Below, piece after piece: positions 1-8,375 of a stretch of DNA of 33,452 bases. The position numbers and the translations under genes were made by a program. The notes below the pieces were generated by a model. The model had not been told where the DNA came from, ran no database searches, and saw only the letters and a list, made by a program, of their open reading frames with translations. Positions within the stretch are counted from its first letter, which is position 1; each line of letters begins with the position of its first letter. Source of the DNA: Lentisphaeraceae bacterium. Its GTDB lineage: Bacteria; Verrucomicrobiota; Lentisphaeria; Lentisphaerales; Lentisphaeraceae. The stretch spans positions 1-33,452 of the forward strand of contig JAJPOQ010000099.1 in the NCBI GenBank assembly GCA_021232515.1, given 5' to 3'.

Positions 1-1097
1 AGATCAAACTCCGGAGCAGTGAAGTCTATATCAAAGTATTCCCACTGACCAGGTTCACGGCAAACGTTAAATGCTGGTGGATACTGACCATATATGGCAC
101 CAGCTTGTCCGTCCGCATAAATCTTTGTGCGATCGTTATGAGAATTGAAAATCTGAACTTCATAAAGGCCATGAATAAAAATACCACTATTACCAGCAGA
201 CTTTGGTTCCATAACACGCCACTCTATGTGGTAACGCCCACTACCAAACCTTTGCTTAGTCTTGATGTATCCCTTGCTTGACTCAAGGTTACCATCGACA
301 AGCCTCCAGTTAGAATTTTTAAAATTTGAAAGATCTTTACCATCAAAAATCATAACTGCATTTGATGGAGCTTTACCGCATTCACACTTTGCCATTTGTT
401 CAGCATTGAAAGGCTTCTTGATCGGTGGAGATGGCACTTTGGTATCGTGAATTTTTTCTGGCATAAAAGATATACCTACGTCATTTTTATTGCTAAGGTC
501 TTTTAGACGAATGTCCTTAAAGTAAACTTCCATATCCTGACGACCGTGTAACTGGAGGCCAAAATAACCTTCAAGGTTTCCTGGGTCATTTATGAGTTCA
601 GCTGTTTTGAAACCATTTACAGTGATAACTACGTGACGACCTACTGCTCTAACAGTCATCTCGTTCCACTCATGTTTCTTGAAAAACTTATCTACTACTT
701 CTTTATTTGGCTGCACAACCCACTGACGACCAAGAGTTTCATATAGACCGCCTTGCCCATTTCCTTCTGAATCTACTTCAGCCTGAAAACCTTTTACTGA
801 AACTTTGTGGTTCACTTTGGCAACACGGAAGTAAAAACCACTGTTTCCCTTCATTGCTTTATACTTTAAAGAAACTTCAAAATCAGAATATTGCTTCTTT
901 GTGATAAGCATACCATGACGCTTTTCTGACTTCTTCTGAGAACCAAAGATGGCGCCATCTTTTACCGACCACTCTCCACCAGGAAGAGCTTCCCAGCCAT
1001 TTAATGTCTTGCCATCAAACAATTCAACTGCCTGACACTTTTCTGTCGACGAACATGAGGCTAATAAAGCCACGAATAATAAACATAAATACTTCAT
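1..1097 (-). CDS. Tandem DUF1080 (3-keto-disaccharide hydrolase family) lipoprotein, C-terminus off the left edge
   Basis: An open frame runs without a stop from an ATG at 1097 to base 1 (365 codons seen), so the 3' end lies outside the window. The start is preceded by AGGAAAG. Residues 1-15 form a lipoprotein signal with lipobox LLASC, so the mature protein should be lipid-anchored at Cys15. Two DUF1080 domains follow. The first (about 25-200) opens with ELFDGKTLNGWE and contains KGNSGFYFRVA. The second (from about 240) opens with MIFDGKDLSNFK and contains SAGNSGIFIHG. The linker carries a CEC motif. The family has a concanavalin-like fold and includes 3-keto-glycoside hydrolases; substrate cannot be read from sequence. 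It is the last visible gene of the nine-gene train that starts at 12458, 15 bp after the esterase gene. A paralogue (5490-6104) lies upstream in the same train. Family assignment is firm, function is inferred. Confidence 0.88.
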   Translation of the reverse strand, partial: MKYLCLLFVALLASCSSTEKCQAVELFDGKTLNGWEALPGGEWSVKDGAIFGSQKKSEKRHGMLITKKQYSDFEVSLKYKAMKGNSGFYFRVAKVNHKVSVKGFQAEVDSEGNGQGGLYETLGRQWVVQPNKEVVDKFFKKHEWNEMTVRAVGRHVVITVNGFKTAELINDPGNLEGYFGLQLHGRQDMEVYFKDIRLKDLSNKNDVGISFMPEKIHDTKVPSPPIKKPFNAEQMAKCECGKAPSNAVMIFDGKDLSNFKNSNWRLVDGNLESSKGYIKTKQRFGSGRYHIEWRVMEPKSAGNSGIFIHGLYEVQIFNSHNDRTKIYADGQAGAIYGQYPPAFNVCREPGQWEYFDIDFTAPEFD

Positions 1098-1112
1098 AAC
1101 ACTTTCCTTTTT

Positions 1113-2075
1113 TTATTTAAAACTATTTAAGAATTTTACAGAATCTGAAATCGCTTCTTTAGCTAGATCTATTTTACCTGCAAGAGCGATATAAGCATGG
1201 ATCATCCCCTTATAACGAACGCACTCGACATCGACACCAGCTGCATCTAGCTTGACTGCATAAGCTTCAGCCTCATCGCGCAATACATCGAACTCAGCAG
1301 TTTGAATCAATGTCTTGGGCATACCTTCTAGCTCATTTGAAAGCAATGGCGACATGAGAGGGTTCGAAAAGTCATCTGCATTTCGTGCATAATGATTCGC
1401 GCCAAACTTCATCATGTTTTTTGTTAAGAAATGATCTTCGCCAAATGCGCTATAGCTCTCGTTATCCATTCTCGAAGCATCAGTTATTGGATAATAAAGA
1501 AGCTGACCTCTTACCGAAAGTTCTTTTGAATCTTTGGCCATAAGAGAAACAACTGTAGATATATTTCCTCCTGCACTATCTCCAGCAACAATTAAATCAT
1601 CTGAAGTTATCTTTAGCTCAGCACGATTATTCGCAACATAAGCTGCAGCATCAAAAGCATCTTGAATTCCCGTTGGAAATTTACTTTCAGGAGCCAATCG
1701 ATAGTCTACTGAAAAAACGGTCATTCCAGAATCCTGACAGAGTTGTCTGCAGACTGAATCATGCGAGTCTAAGTTACAGAACACCCAACACCCACCATGG
1801 TAAAACATAAGAGGTGCAGCTTCTGTGTTTTCATCTTTTCGATAAATGCGCACTCGTATCTGGTAGCCATCTCTAGCTGCAACACATATCTCTTCAACAT
1901 CTACTGGTACAGGCTGTGGATTATAAGGTAGTGTCGGCGATGGGCCAGAACGTATATCATCTGGAGTTATACCTATCATGTCGCTACTGCCTTGCGGCAA
2001 GCTATCTAAAAAAGCTTTTGTTTGATGGTCGAGCACATTCGCTTCACCACCTTTATATATTATTTCAAAACTCAT
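1113..2075 (-). CDS. HSL-family alpha/beta hydrolase (esterase/lipase/deacetylase)
   Basis: This is a 320-aa cytoplasmic-type hydrolase of the hormone-sensitive-lipase (abhydrolase_3) family; no signal peptide is visible. The oxyanion motif is HGGCW at residues 93-97 (HGGG-type, with Cys in the fourth position). The nucleophile elbow is GDSAGG with Ser167. The acid is probably Asp263 in EFDVLRDEA and the base His293 in MIHAY. VDYRLAPE (123-130) is another family signature. Length matches the family (about 300-350 aa). It lies 22 bp after the cytochrome/HEAT gene and 15 bp before the tandem DUF1080 gene, so it is almost certainly co-transcribed. In an operon of sugar-modifying enzymes, removal of acyl groups from a carbohydrate is a reasonable guess, but the sequence alone supports only a carboxylester hydrolase. 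Confidence 0.9.
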   Translation of the reverse strand: MSFEIIYKGGEANVLDHQTKAFLDSLPQGSSDMIGITPDDIRSGPSPTLPYNPQPVPVDVEEICVAARDGYQIRVRIYRKDENTEAAPLMFYHGGCWVFCNLDSHDSVCRQLCQDSGMTVFSVDYRLAPESKFPTGIQDAFDAAAYVANNRAELKITSDDLIVAGDSAGGNISTVVSLMAKDSKELSVRGQLLYYPITDASRMDNESYSAFGEDHFLTKNMMKFGANHYARNADDFSNPLMSPLLSNELEGMPKTLIQTAEFDVLRDEAEAYAVKLDAAGVDVECVRYKGMIHAYIALAGKIDLAKEAISDSVKFLNSFK

Positions 2076-2097
2076 CTTAAAAAATCCACTATGAAAA

Positions 2098-5000
2098 TTA
2101 ATGACCTACAGCTTTCTTCTTAACTGCCTTCTTTAAACTGGCTAAGTAAGCTACAATATCACGCACTTCGGCTGGCTTCATAAGCATTGCCATGGGCGGC
2201 ATACCAGAAATAGGTTTTTGCTTGCTTTGAACTTCTTTAACCTGGTAGATTTTAATCTTTCCGTCTGCCTGCTTCAAGCTTATTCCCTGCTTTGTCTCAT
2301 CTAGCAAAATGCCGCTTACCACCGTGCCATTTTTCAAAGTCATAGTTACCGCTCCGAAACCTTTTGCGACTGTTGCACCAGGATCAACTATGGCTTCAAG
2401 TAAGTACTCCAAGCTCTGTTCTTTACCGATGGCACTTAAGTCTGGACCAACGTCTGCGCCAAAACCGTTTACTTTATGGCAACGAATACACTGCACGGTG
2501 CCGTTATTCATAAATATGTCTTTACCAGAGTCTATGTCGCCGCCAAAAAGAGAAGCCTCATGCTTCTTTACAGGAGTTGCTCCAGAGATTGATTTCTCAT
2601 AAGCTAAAACTAAGCCTTTCACTTCAGACTCTTGGCGTTTCATAGAAGCTTCTACTATCTCAAGCATTGCCTCTTTATCGCCTTTACCGTCCAGTATATT
2701 CTGCATGGCACTCATCAGAAGAAGTTTAGCTTCCGAAGCATCAATAGACGCAAGTTGCTTGTAAACGTTTTGGCGATCTTTCACTTGACCTGACTTAACG
2801 ATTCTCTTTGCGAATAAAAACGCATTTTTAGGTGAGTATATAAATAATAACTCAAGAGCTTTTGAGCGTATATCAGCGCTCTTATCTTGAATCAATTTAA
2901 AGGATAGCTCTTTGAGTTTTGAAGATTTTCTTTTGGTCAAAATATCTAGAGCACCTAAACGAACTACTGAGATAAGCCCCTTATCTAAAACCTGATTCAC
3001 GAGTATCTCATCGGTCATAGGAAAACTATAATCAACTGCCAATTGATTCGCTTGTGCTAACAACTCACCTTTCGAATTCTCTAAAACTGGCCCAAGTTTT
3101 GCCAAGATACTTTCTTTGAGATCTATACGCTTTTTATTAAAGGCTCTTGGTAAAGAGGTCGTCGCATCTAGTGGGAACTTATCTTGCCATGCTTGTAAAA
3201 CTGCGAGAGCTTCTCTTCGTGAGCTCTGTGGCAAGTCTGTTCTTGCAGCATACTCTAAAAGTCTTTTCGCACTCGATTCATCGCCAACGTAGTAATTCGC
3301 ATTCATAACTCTTAAGTGTATGAGTTTCTCAACATCTGTCGTTGGAACCTTTAAGCTAGGAAGCATAGCGGCAAGCTCTGGCTGAGCATCAACTATAGCC
3401 AAATCATTTATTGCTCGTATAGCTTCATAAACGAGCTTCTCACTCTTATCTTTTAAGAAAGATTTTAACTGTGGATTTTTGTGACGGCGCATTGCAAGTA
3501 AGACTGCAAGTCGTACCGACTCTGACTTATCTGAAGTATATTTAACCAATGCTTTCTGGTCAGTCATGCCGGCAAGCCCCATAACTAGACCGTGACGTAA
3601 AAACACATCCTGATCATTATTCTTAGCGACTGCTGCAATTAGAGGTTCAAGAGCAGAAGCATCTTGAATGCGACCGAGACCTATTCCGGCATACATACCG
3701 ACTCGTGCATTTGTATCTGTCAAAGCTTTGATTAAGTGTAAAACGGCTGTCTTAACTTTGCGGTCACCAAGTACTCTTGCTGTTTGAATTCTAACTTGTT
3801 CATTCTCGTCATTGAGTAGATTAAATATTGATTCAAGAATAGTTACATCATCTTTAGCGACCATTCCTAAACCCCAAATAGCGTGAATCCTTTCAAAAGT
3901 CGATTTAGTAGTATTTTGAGCGAGCTTCAGAAATAAGTCTCTCGATTCGGAACGTTTTGCTGACTCAAACTGTGCTCTCAAACGTATTTGTTGATGGTCT
4001 CTACTTAGTAAAGTAAGTAATTTCTCTGAAGGTATTTTAGAGAAATCTGAAACTAGATAAGTTTGATTCTCTTTGACTTCTTTTTTCTGGAGTTCCTCAG
4101 GAATAGAAAGAGTAACGATATTTCCAACATTTTGGTTAGTCCATCCACCGTAGTTATAGTCAGAGATGTACAATTTCCCGTCTGGACCGAACTCTACATC
4201 TACACAGTTTGAGCCTTTGAAAAATGACTCATGATTGACGGTTTTGAAGCCGGCGCCAGCATCTTCTACATTGAACATAGAAATACTTGATTTAAGAGTC
4301 GAACCACGGAAATGAATGACGAAGAATTTATCATCGTACTTTTTGCCAAGACTATTTGATGGATTAAAAAGGAAACCAGAAGGCCCACCTTCTATTTGAC
4401 CAACTCCAGGAAACAAATAAGCCGGGTGCTTGTCGCTTTTTACTTTCCAAAGATCTTCAACTAACCAAGGAATAAGCGGCTTCTTCTTACCGGCATATTT
4501 CACTGACCTGTAGTCATACTGTTTTGCAAAAAAGCCTAAGGCTTGGTGACCTGCATGCCAACCTGCGTCTCCACCTTCAACTAAGTACTTTATACTTTCA
4601 AGGTCACCAAAGTCGCCATCATTATCTGCTGTAAATAAATTGCCATAGTCATCGAACTGAAGTTCTTGAGGGTTTCTCAAGCGATCAAAGAACACTTCCA
4701 TATTTGAACCATCTGGGTCACAACGGAAAGCTGCACCTTCGTTTGGCCCATGAAAAGTTTTACCTTCCTTAGTCGTGAAACTGTAGCCACGATCGCCAAC
4801 ACTAAAGTATAACTTGCCATCTGGCCCCCAAACTAAACCATGTAAGTCGTGACCTGAGATACTCATACGAATACCAAAGCCTTCTTGTAGTGAAGTTTTC
4901 TTATCTGAAACGCCGTCACCATCTGTATCTTCTAGCATCCATAAGTGAGGTATGTTTGTGTAGTAAACTTTGCCATCGCGCTCAATTACTCCCATGCCTG

Positions 5001-5478
5001 GGCCATCTAAAGGATCATTGAAACCAGTAGCGAAAAACTTTGAAGAGTCAGCTCTGCCATCGCCATTGGTATCTTCCAATAAACGAATTTTTTCTTCAGC
5101 TTTGGTGTAGTAAGAAAGAGGAAACTTGTCAGTATGTTTTTTGAACATCTCTAGACGCTCGGCATTTGAATTTATCTGAATGTCTTCCATCAACATAAAG
5201 TGACGACTACGTATATCATCCACACCATTGCGCCAACGGTTTATCTCTGTAACAAATAGCCTTCCTTGAGAGTCGAAGCTTATCGCAGCTGGATTGATAG
5301 TCTGAGACTCATCTGCCCACAATTCTGCTTTGAAGCCTTCTGGCAGCTTGTAGTTTTGAAAACGAACTTGAGCTTTTTCTTCATACTCTTTTGTAGTCAA
5401 TACTTTCTTTTCTTCCGCACATAAACCACCAAGAAGAAAGGAGGAAAAGAGCAAACTTGATAAGGTTTTTCTAATCAT
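2098..5478 (-). CDS. PVC-type membrane-bound dehydrogenase / HEAT repeat / c-type cytochrome protein
   Basis: This 1126-aa exported protein starts with a signal peptide (residues 1 to about 21). Residues about 45-465 form a sorbosone-dehydrogenase-like beta-propeller with repeated blade motifs such as GPDGKLYFSVGDRG and FGPDGKLYISDYN; this matches the putative membrane-bound dehydrogenase domain of PVC bacteria. Residues about 490-950 are HEAT-like helical repeats (for example EQVRIQTARVLGDRK). The C-terminus is the Pirellula/Verrucomicrobium-type heme-binding domain, with one CIRCH site (Cys997, Cys1000, His1001) and a probable axial Met in GMPPM (1092-1096). The start overlaps nothing, and an AGGA at the stop codon of the preceding DUF1080 gene can serve as its ribosome site. 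It should oxidise or bind a substrate outside the cytoplasm and pass electrons to the respiratory chain. Substrate is unknown; operon context suggests a carbohydrate. Confidence 0.9.
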   Translation of the reverse strand: MIRKTLSSLLFSSFLLGGLCAEEKKVLTTKEYEEKAQVRFQNYKLPEGFKAELWADESQTINPAAISFDSQGRLFVTEINRWRNGVDDIRSRHFMLMEDIQINSNAERLEMFKKHTDKFPLSYYTKAEEKIRLLEDTNGDGRADSSKFFATGFNDPLDGPGMGVIERDGKVYYTNIPHLWMLEDTDGDGVSDKKTSLQEGFGIRMSISGHDLHGLVWGPDGKLYFSVGDRGYSFTTKEGKTFHGPNEGAAFRCDPDGSNMEVFFDRLRNPQELQFDDYGNLFTADNDGDFGDLESIKYLVEGGDAGWHAGHQALGFFAKQYDYRSVKYAGKKKPLIPWLVEDLWKVKSDKHPAYLFPGVGQIEGGPSGFLFNPSNSLGKKYDDKFFVIHFRGSTLKSSISMFNVEDAGAGFKTVNHESFFKGSNCVDVEFGPDGKLYISDYNYGGWTNQNVGNIVTLSIPEELQKKEVKENQTYLVSDFSKIPSEKLLTLLSRDHQQIRLRAQFESAKRSESRDLFLKLAQNTTKSTFERIHAIWGLGMVAKDDVTILESIFNLLNDENEQVRIQTARVLGDRKVKTAVLHLIKALTDTNARVGMYAGIGLGRIQDASALEPLIAAVAKNNDQDVFLRHGLVMGLAGMTDQKALVKYTSDKSESVRLAVLLAMRRHKNPQLKSFLKDKSEKLVYEAIRAINDLAIVDAQPELAAMLPSLKVPTTDVEKLIHLRVMNANYYVGDESSAKRLLEYAARTDLPQSSRREALAVLQAWQDKFPLDATTSLPRAFNKKRIDLKESILAKLGPVLENSKGELLAQANQLAVDYSFPMTDEILVNQVLDKGLISVVRLGALDILTKRKSSKLKELSFKLIQDKSADIRSKALELLFIYSPKNAFLFAKRIVKSGQVKDRQNVYKQLASIDASEAKLLLMSAMQNILDGKGDKEAMLEIVEASMKRQESEVKGLVLAYEKSISGATPVKKHEASLFGGDIDSGKDIFMNNGTVQCIRCHKVNGFGADVGPDLSAIGKEQSLEYLLEAIVDPGATVAKGFGAVTMTLKNGTVVSGILLDETKQGISLKQADGKIKIYQVKEVQSKQKPISGMPPMAMLMKPAEVRDIVAYLASLKKAVKKKAVGH

Positions 5479-5489
5479 TTAGATAGTTC

Positions 5490-6104
5490 CTAAAGCTCTT
5501 TAATCTTAACGTTTCTGTACCAGATACGTTTACCTTCATCCTGAAAACTGATGTAGCCTTCAAGAGGACGGTTTTTCATTGGCGAAGTACTCAGGTTTAT
5601 ATCGACGATTTGCTCGCCATTTTGAACAACTGTTAATTGGCTGCCAATGACACTTATAGTGTATCGGTTCCACTCATCTGCAGGCTTAACCATGTTTTTC
5701 GTTGGGCCGACAGTGCGAATAACGCCGCCACAATCATGGTGACCGACATGTTCTTTGCCGTGAGTATCGAGGATCTGAACTTCAAAGCCACTTTTAACAT
5801 GGTCTTTCAAGTCACCGACTCGAGCAAAAACTCCAGAGTTACCTTCTTTATTGAACTTAAACTCTAAATCGATGATGAAGTCTTTATATTTGCGATCGGT
5901 AGTCAGGTAAGCATCGTAGCGTTCCCAGCCAGACTCACCTGGTCTTGGAATAAGTGTGATGTCACCGTTTTCATCATATTGCCAATTGCCTGTGGTCTGC
6001 CAACCTGTGAGGTCTTTCCCATTGAACATGGCAGTAAAACCATCATCATGCGTGCTTGAACAAGAGACTAAAAGAATAGATATAAATATAAGTAGATACT
6101 TCAT
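5490..6104 (-). CDS. DUF1080 (3-keto-disaccharide hydrolase family) lipoprotein
   Basis: A 204-aa single-domain DUF1080 lipoprotein. The frame is open upstream to an ATG at 6161, but I chose the ATG at 6104. It gives a clean signal (MKYLLIFISILLVSC, lipobox LLVSC, Cys15), is preceded by GGAAGC, and avoids overlapping the fusion gene that ends at 6124. Residues about 22-204 hold the domain: AMFNGKDLTGW at the start, EGNSGVFARVG in the middle and IWYRNVKIKEL at the C-terminus. The family adopts a jelly-roll fold and includes enzymes that cleave 3-keto-glycosides; others may only bind carbohydrate. It lies 19 bp after the desaturase-Rieske-reductase fusion and 11 bp before the cytochrome/HEAT protein. 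Its signal sequence resembles that of the tandem-DUF1080 paralogue at 1-1097. Confidence 0.9.
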   Translation of the reverse strand: MKYLLIFISILLVSCSSTHDDGFTAMFNGKDLTGWQTTGNWQYDENGDITLIPRPGESGWERYDAYLTTDRKYKDFIIDLEFKFNKEGNSGVFARVGDLKDHVKSGFEVQILDTHGKEHVGHHDCGGVIRTVGPTKNMVKPADEWNRYTISVIGSQLTVVQNGEQIVDINLSTSPMKNRPLEGYISFQDEGKRIWYRNVKIKEL

Positions 6105-6123
6105 AGTGCTTCCAATGGTTAGG

Positions 6124-8373
6124 TTAAAATTCATCAAACGAAATCTGGCAAGGGTCAACATTCTTTTCTGCCAGTAAACTTTTAACGGCGTTGATCATAA
6201 GTGGTGGGCCACAAAGGTAGTACTCTGCTGATTCTGGCTTTTCATGATTCTCTAAGTATTCATTTTTAAGAACTTCATGGATAAACCCAGTATGCGACTT
6301 CCACTCATCCGACTGTTGCGGTTCTGAAAGAGCAATATGAAAACTGAAATTTTTATGTTTAGCAGCGAGCTCTTCAAAGTACTCTTGATAGAACAATTCT
6401 TGTTTCGAACGAGCTCCATACCAAAAGCTTATTTTTCTATCTGTCTTCACTGTTTCTAAAAGGTAAGATAAGTGGGAACGAAGTGGTGCCATTCCTGCTC
6501 CACCGCCGATATAAATCATCTCAGACTCTGACTTTCGAATACGGAAATCACCAAATGGACCTATACCGGAAACTTTGTCACCAGCTTTGAGATTGAATAC
6601 ATATGAAGAACCTATACCGACCGGTACATTCTGCCCTTTTGGTGGTGTAGCAATACGAACATTAAAACGAAGTTGTTTATCTGTCGTTGGGTTACTCGCC
6701 ATAGAGTAGTTTCTTCGAGCTTCACTTTTATTTGAAACTTTAAGTTCTTGCAATTCACCCCAAGACTTATCGTAAGGAGTCTGTATCTCAAACTTACTAA
6801 ACTCAAGGTCTTTGTATTGAGGTATATCTAACTGGATATAGTCGCCAGCGGTATACTGGAAGTCATCTTCTGGTTCGAGAATTAATTCTTTAATATAGGT
6901 CGCGACATTTTCATTGCTGATAACTTTAAAGGATAAATCTTTCTGGTCTTTTACCCCCTCACCTCCAGCTGAATTTAGATCTAGTAAAACCTTGCCATTT
7001 TCAACTTTCACATCGTAAGTTTTCAGAGCTATACAAACTGGTTTTCTTTTAATCGCGCCATCACGCATATCAAAACGACCATTGTGTTTTGGACACTCAA
7101 TTTGCTTTCCAATAATCAAACCGTCTGACAAATGGATATTTCCATGAGTGCACATGCCTTCTGTCGCATAATAGTCGTCTTCATTTGTACGATAAATTGC
7201 ATAAGTTTTGCCGTCATGGTCATAACGAATGATGTCATTTTTAGATAATTCACAGACATCACAAACTTCTGCAACACCCTGCTCATTTACATTACCAGAA
7301 TAGACTTTAGCTTGAGCTGCTTTTTGAACATCTGTTCTTGGCGCCGGCAGTTTGCGAGTCACAAAGTAGTTAGGGTCTTTGCGCTGCTTAAAAACTGCTG
7401 GAATTATCTCTTTCCAAGCACTCCATGTACTTTTGTAAGGTGTTGGGCAGTCATCCTTCATTAGCTTATGTAACTCTGGTAAAGCATGGTATGGAACCAG
7501 TGGAAACATGTGATGCTCTATATGGTAGTTCATGTTCCAATAGAAAAAGCGGTTGATGAAGTTCATTTCCACCGTACGGCAATTCAGACGATGATCGAGA
7601 ACGTCCTCAGCAAGACCTGTGTGCTGAGTCAAACCGTAAATCGGCATAAGCCAAGAACCGTAGATAACTGGTAAGCCTATGAACATCAGAGGTAAGATGG
7701 ATTGGAAGTAAATACTTGCGCCAAGAACTGAAGCGTAAATGAGAAGATAGATGCGCGCTTTAAAGTAAACCTGACCCCACTCGTCTTTTGGTATGTACTC
7801 TTTTTCTGCTGCTGTTAATTTCCCACCTGAGTGGAGCACCATCTTCTTCAACTCTGCCCAAGCTCCTTTAAAGCCAAAGAAAGCACAAAACATATTAAAT
7901 AGATTTGCCGGACGTGGAACGGCTATTTCAGGGTCGCGACCAACAATAATAGTGTCTGTATGGTGACGGGTGTGACTCCAACGCCATGGCGTCGATTCAC
8001 GAAAAACCATAAAAGAAGCGACTTCATAGAGTGTGTCATTTAACCAATCTGTTTTAAAGACTGTACCGTGACTAGCTTCATGCCAACGAGAATCTGAAGT
8101 CGATGCGTAAATAACACCGTATAAAGCAAAAGGAATGATTGCCCAAAGTGTTCCCCAAGTCATATAGCCTGCGACACCACAAGAAATAAGGAGTCCGAAC
8201 CAAATGAAGGTGTCTCTTATGCCGGGCCAGTCTTTACGAGTCAAAAGTTGGCGCATTTGATCTTTTGGAATAGGGCATCTGTACCAATCCCCTTCGGCAA
8301 GGCCTTTTTCCAGAGCTTGCTTACCTGTTAAACCGGTAAGGCTATAGTCTTTTTTTATTTGTACGGCATTCAT
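6124..8373 (-). CDS. MocDEF-like fusion: desaturase-type oxygenase, Rieske ferredoxin and NqrF-like flavin reductase in one chain
   Basis: This 749-aa protein joins three modules. Residues about 50-310 are a membrane fatty-acid-desaturase-type diiron oxygenase with all three histidine boxes (HEASH 98-102, HTRHH 134-138, HIEHH 284-288) and hydrophobic stretches at about 55-92 and 205-248. Residues about 365-466 are a Rieske [2Fe-2S] domain with CTH (408-410) and CPKH (427-430); its flanking sequence closely recalls rhizobial MocE. Residues about 480-749 are an FAD/NAD(P)H reductase: RRNYS (553-557) for flavin, GGGAGMAP (623-630) for nucleotide, CGPP (721-724). This last part reads like the C-terminal half of NqrF (FWYGARS, TGFIHEVL) without that protein's own iron-sulfur domain. 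A self-sufficient oxygenase taking electrons from NAD(P)H to Rieske to diiron is inferred. Rhizobial MocD/E/F demethylate a methylated inosamine, so O-demethylation of a sugar is a good candidate; lipid desaturation is less likely here. GGAG inside the galM tail is the ribosome site. Confidence 0.9.
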   Translation of the reverse strand: MNAVQIKKDYSLTGLTGKQALEKGLAEGDWYRCPIPKDQMRQLLTRKDWPGIRDTFIWFGLLISCGVAGYMTWGTLWAIIPFALYGVIYASTSDSRWHEASHGTVFKTDWLNDTLYEVASFMVFRESTPWRWSHTRHHTDTIIVGRDPEIAVPRPANLFNMFCAFFGFKGAWAELKKMVLHSGGKLTAAEKEYIPKDEWGQVYFKARIYLLIYASVLGASIYFQSILPLMFIGLPVIYGSWLMPIYGLTQHTGLAEDVLDHRLNCRTVEMNFINRFFYWNMNYHIEHHMFPLVPYHALPELHKLMKDDCPTPYKSTWSAWKEIIPAVFKQRKDPNYFVTRKLPAPRTDVQKAAQAKVYSGNVNEQGVAEVCDVCELSKNDIIRYDHDGKTYAIYRTNEDDYYATEGMCTHGNIHLSDGLIIGKQIECPKHNGRFDMRDGAIKRKPVCIALKTYDVKVENGKVLLDLNSAGGEGVKDQKDLSFKVISNENVATYIKELILEPEDDFQYTAGDYIQLDIPQYKDLEFSKFEIQTPYDKSWGELQELKVSNKSEARRNYSMASNPTTDKQLRFNVRIATPPKGQNVPVGIGSSYVFNLKAGDKVSGIGPFGDFRIRKSESEMIYIGGGAGMAPLRSHLSYLLETVKTDRKISFWYGARSKQELFYQEYFEELAAKHKNFSFHIALSEPQQSDEWKSHTGFIHEVLKNEYLENHEKPESAEYYLCGPPLMINAVKSLLAEKNVDPCQISFDEF

Positions 8374-8375
8374 TA

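Noticed and set aside
6105..6161. Longer N-terminus for the DUF1080 lipoprotein starting at 6161
   Set aside because: It would overlap the upstream fusion gene by 38 bp and bury the lipoprotein signal 19 residues inside. The ATG at 6104 has GGAAGC upstream and gives a proper lipobox.
6124..8373. Plain fatty-acid desaturase for membrane lipids
   Set aside because: The His boxes fit, but the attached MocE-like Rieske domain, the reductase and an operon full of sugar enzymes point to another substrate. Lipid activity is not excluded, only disfavoured.
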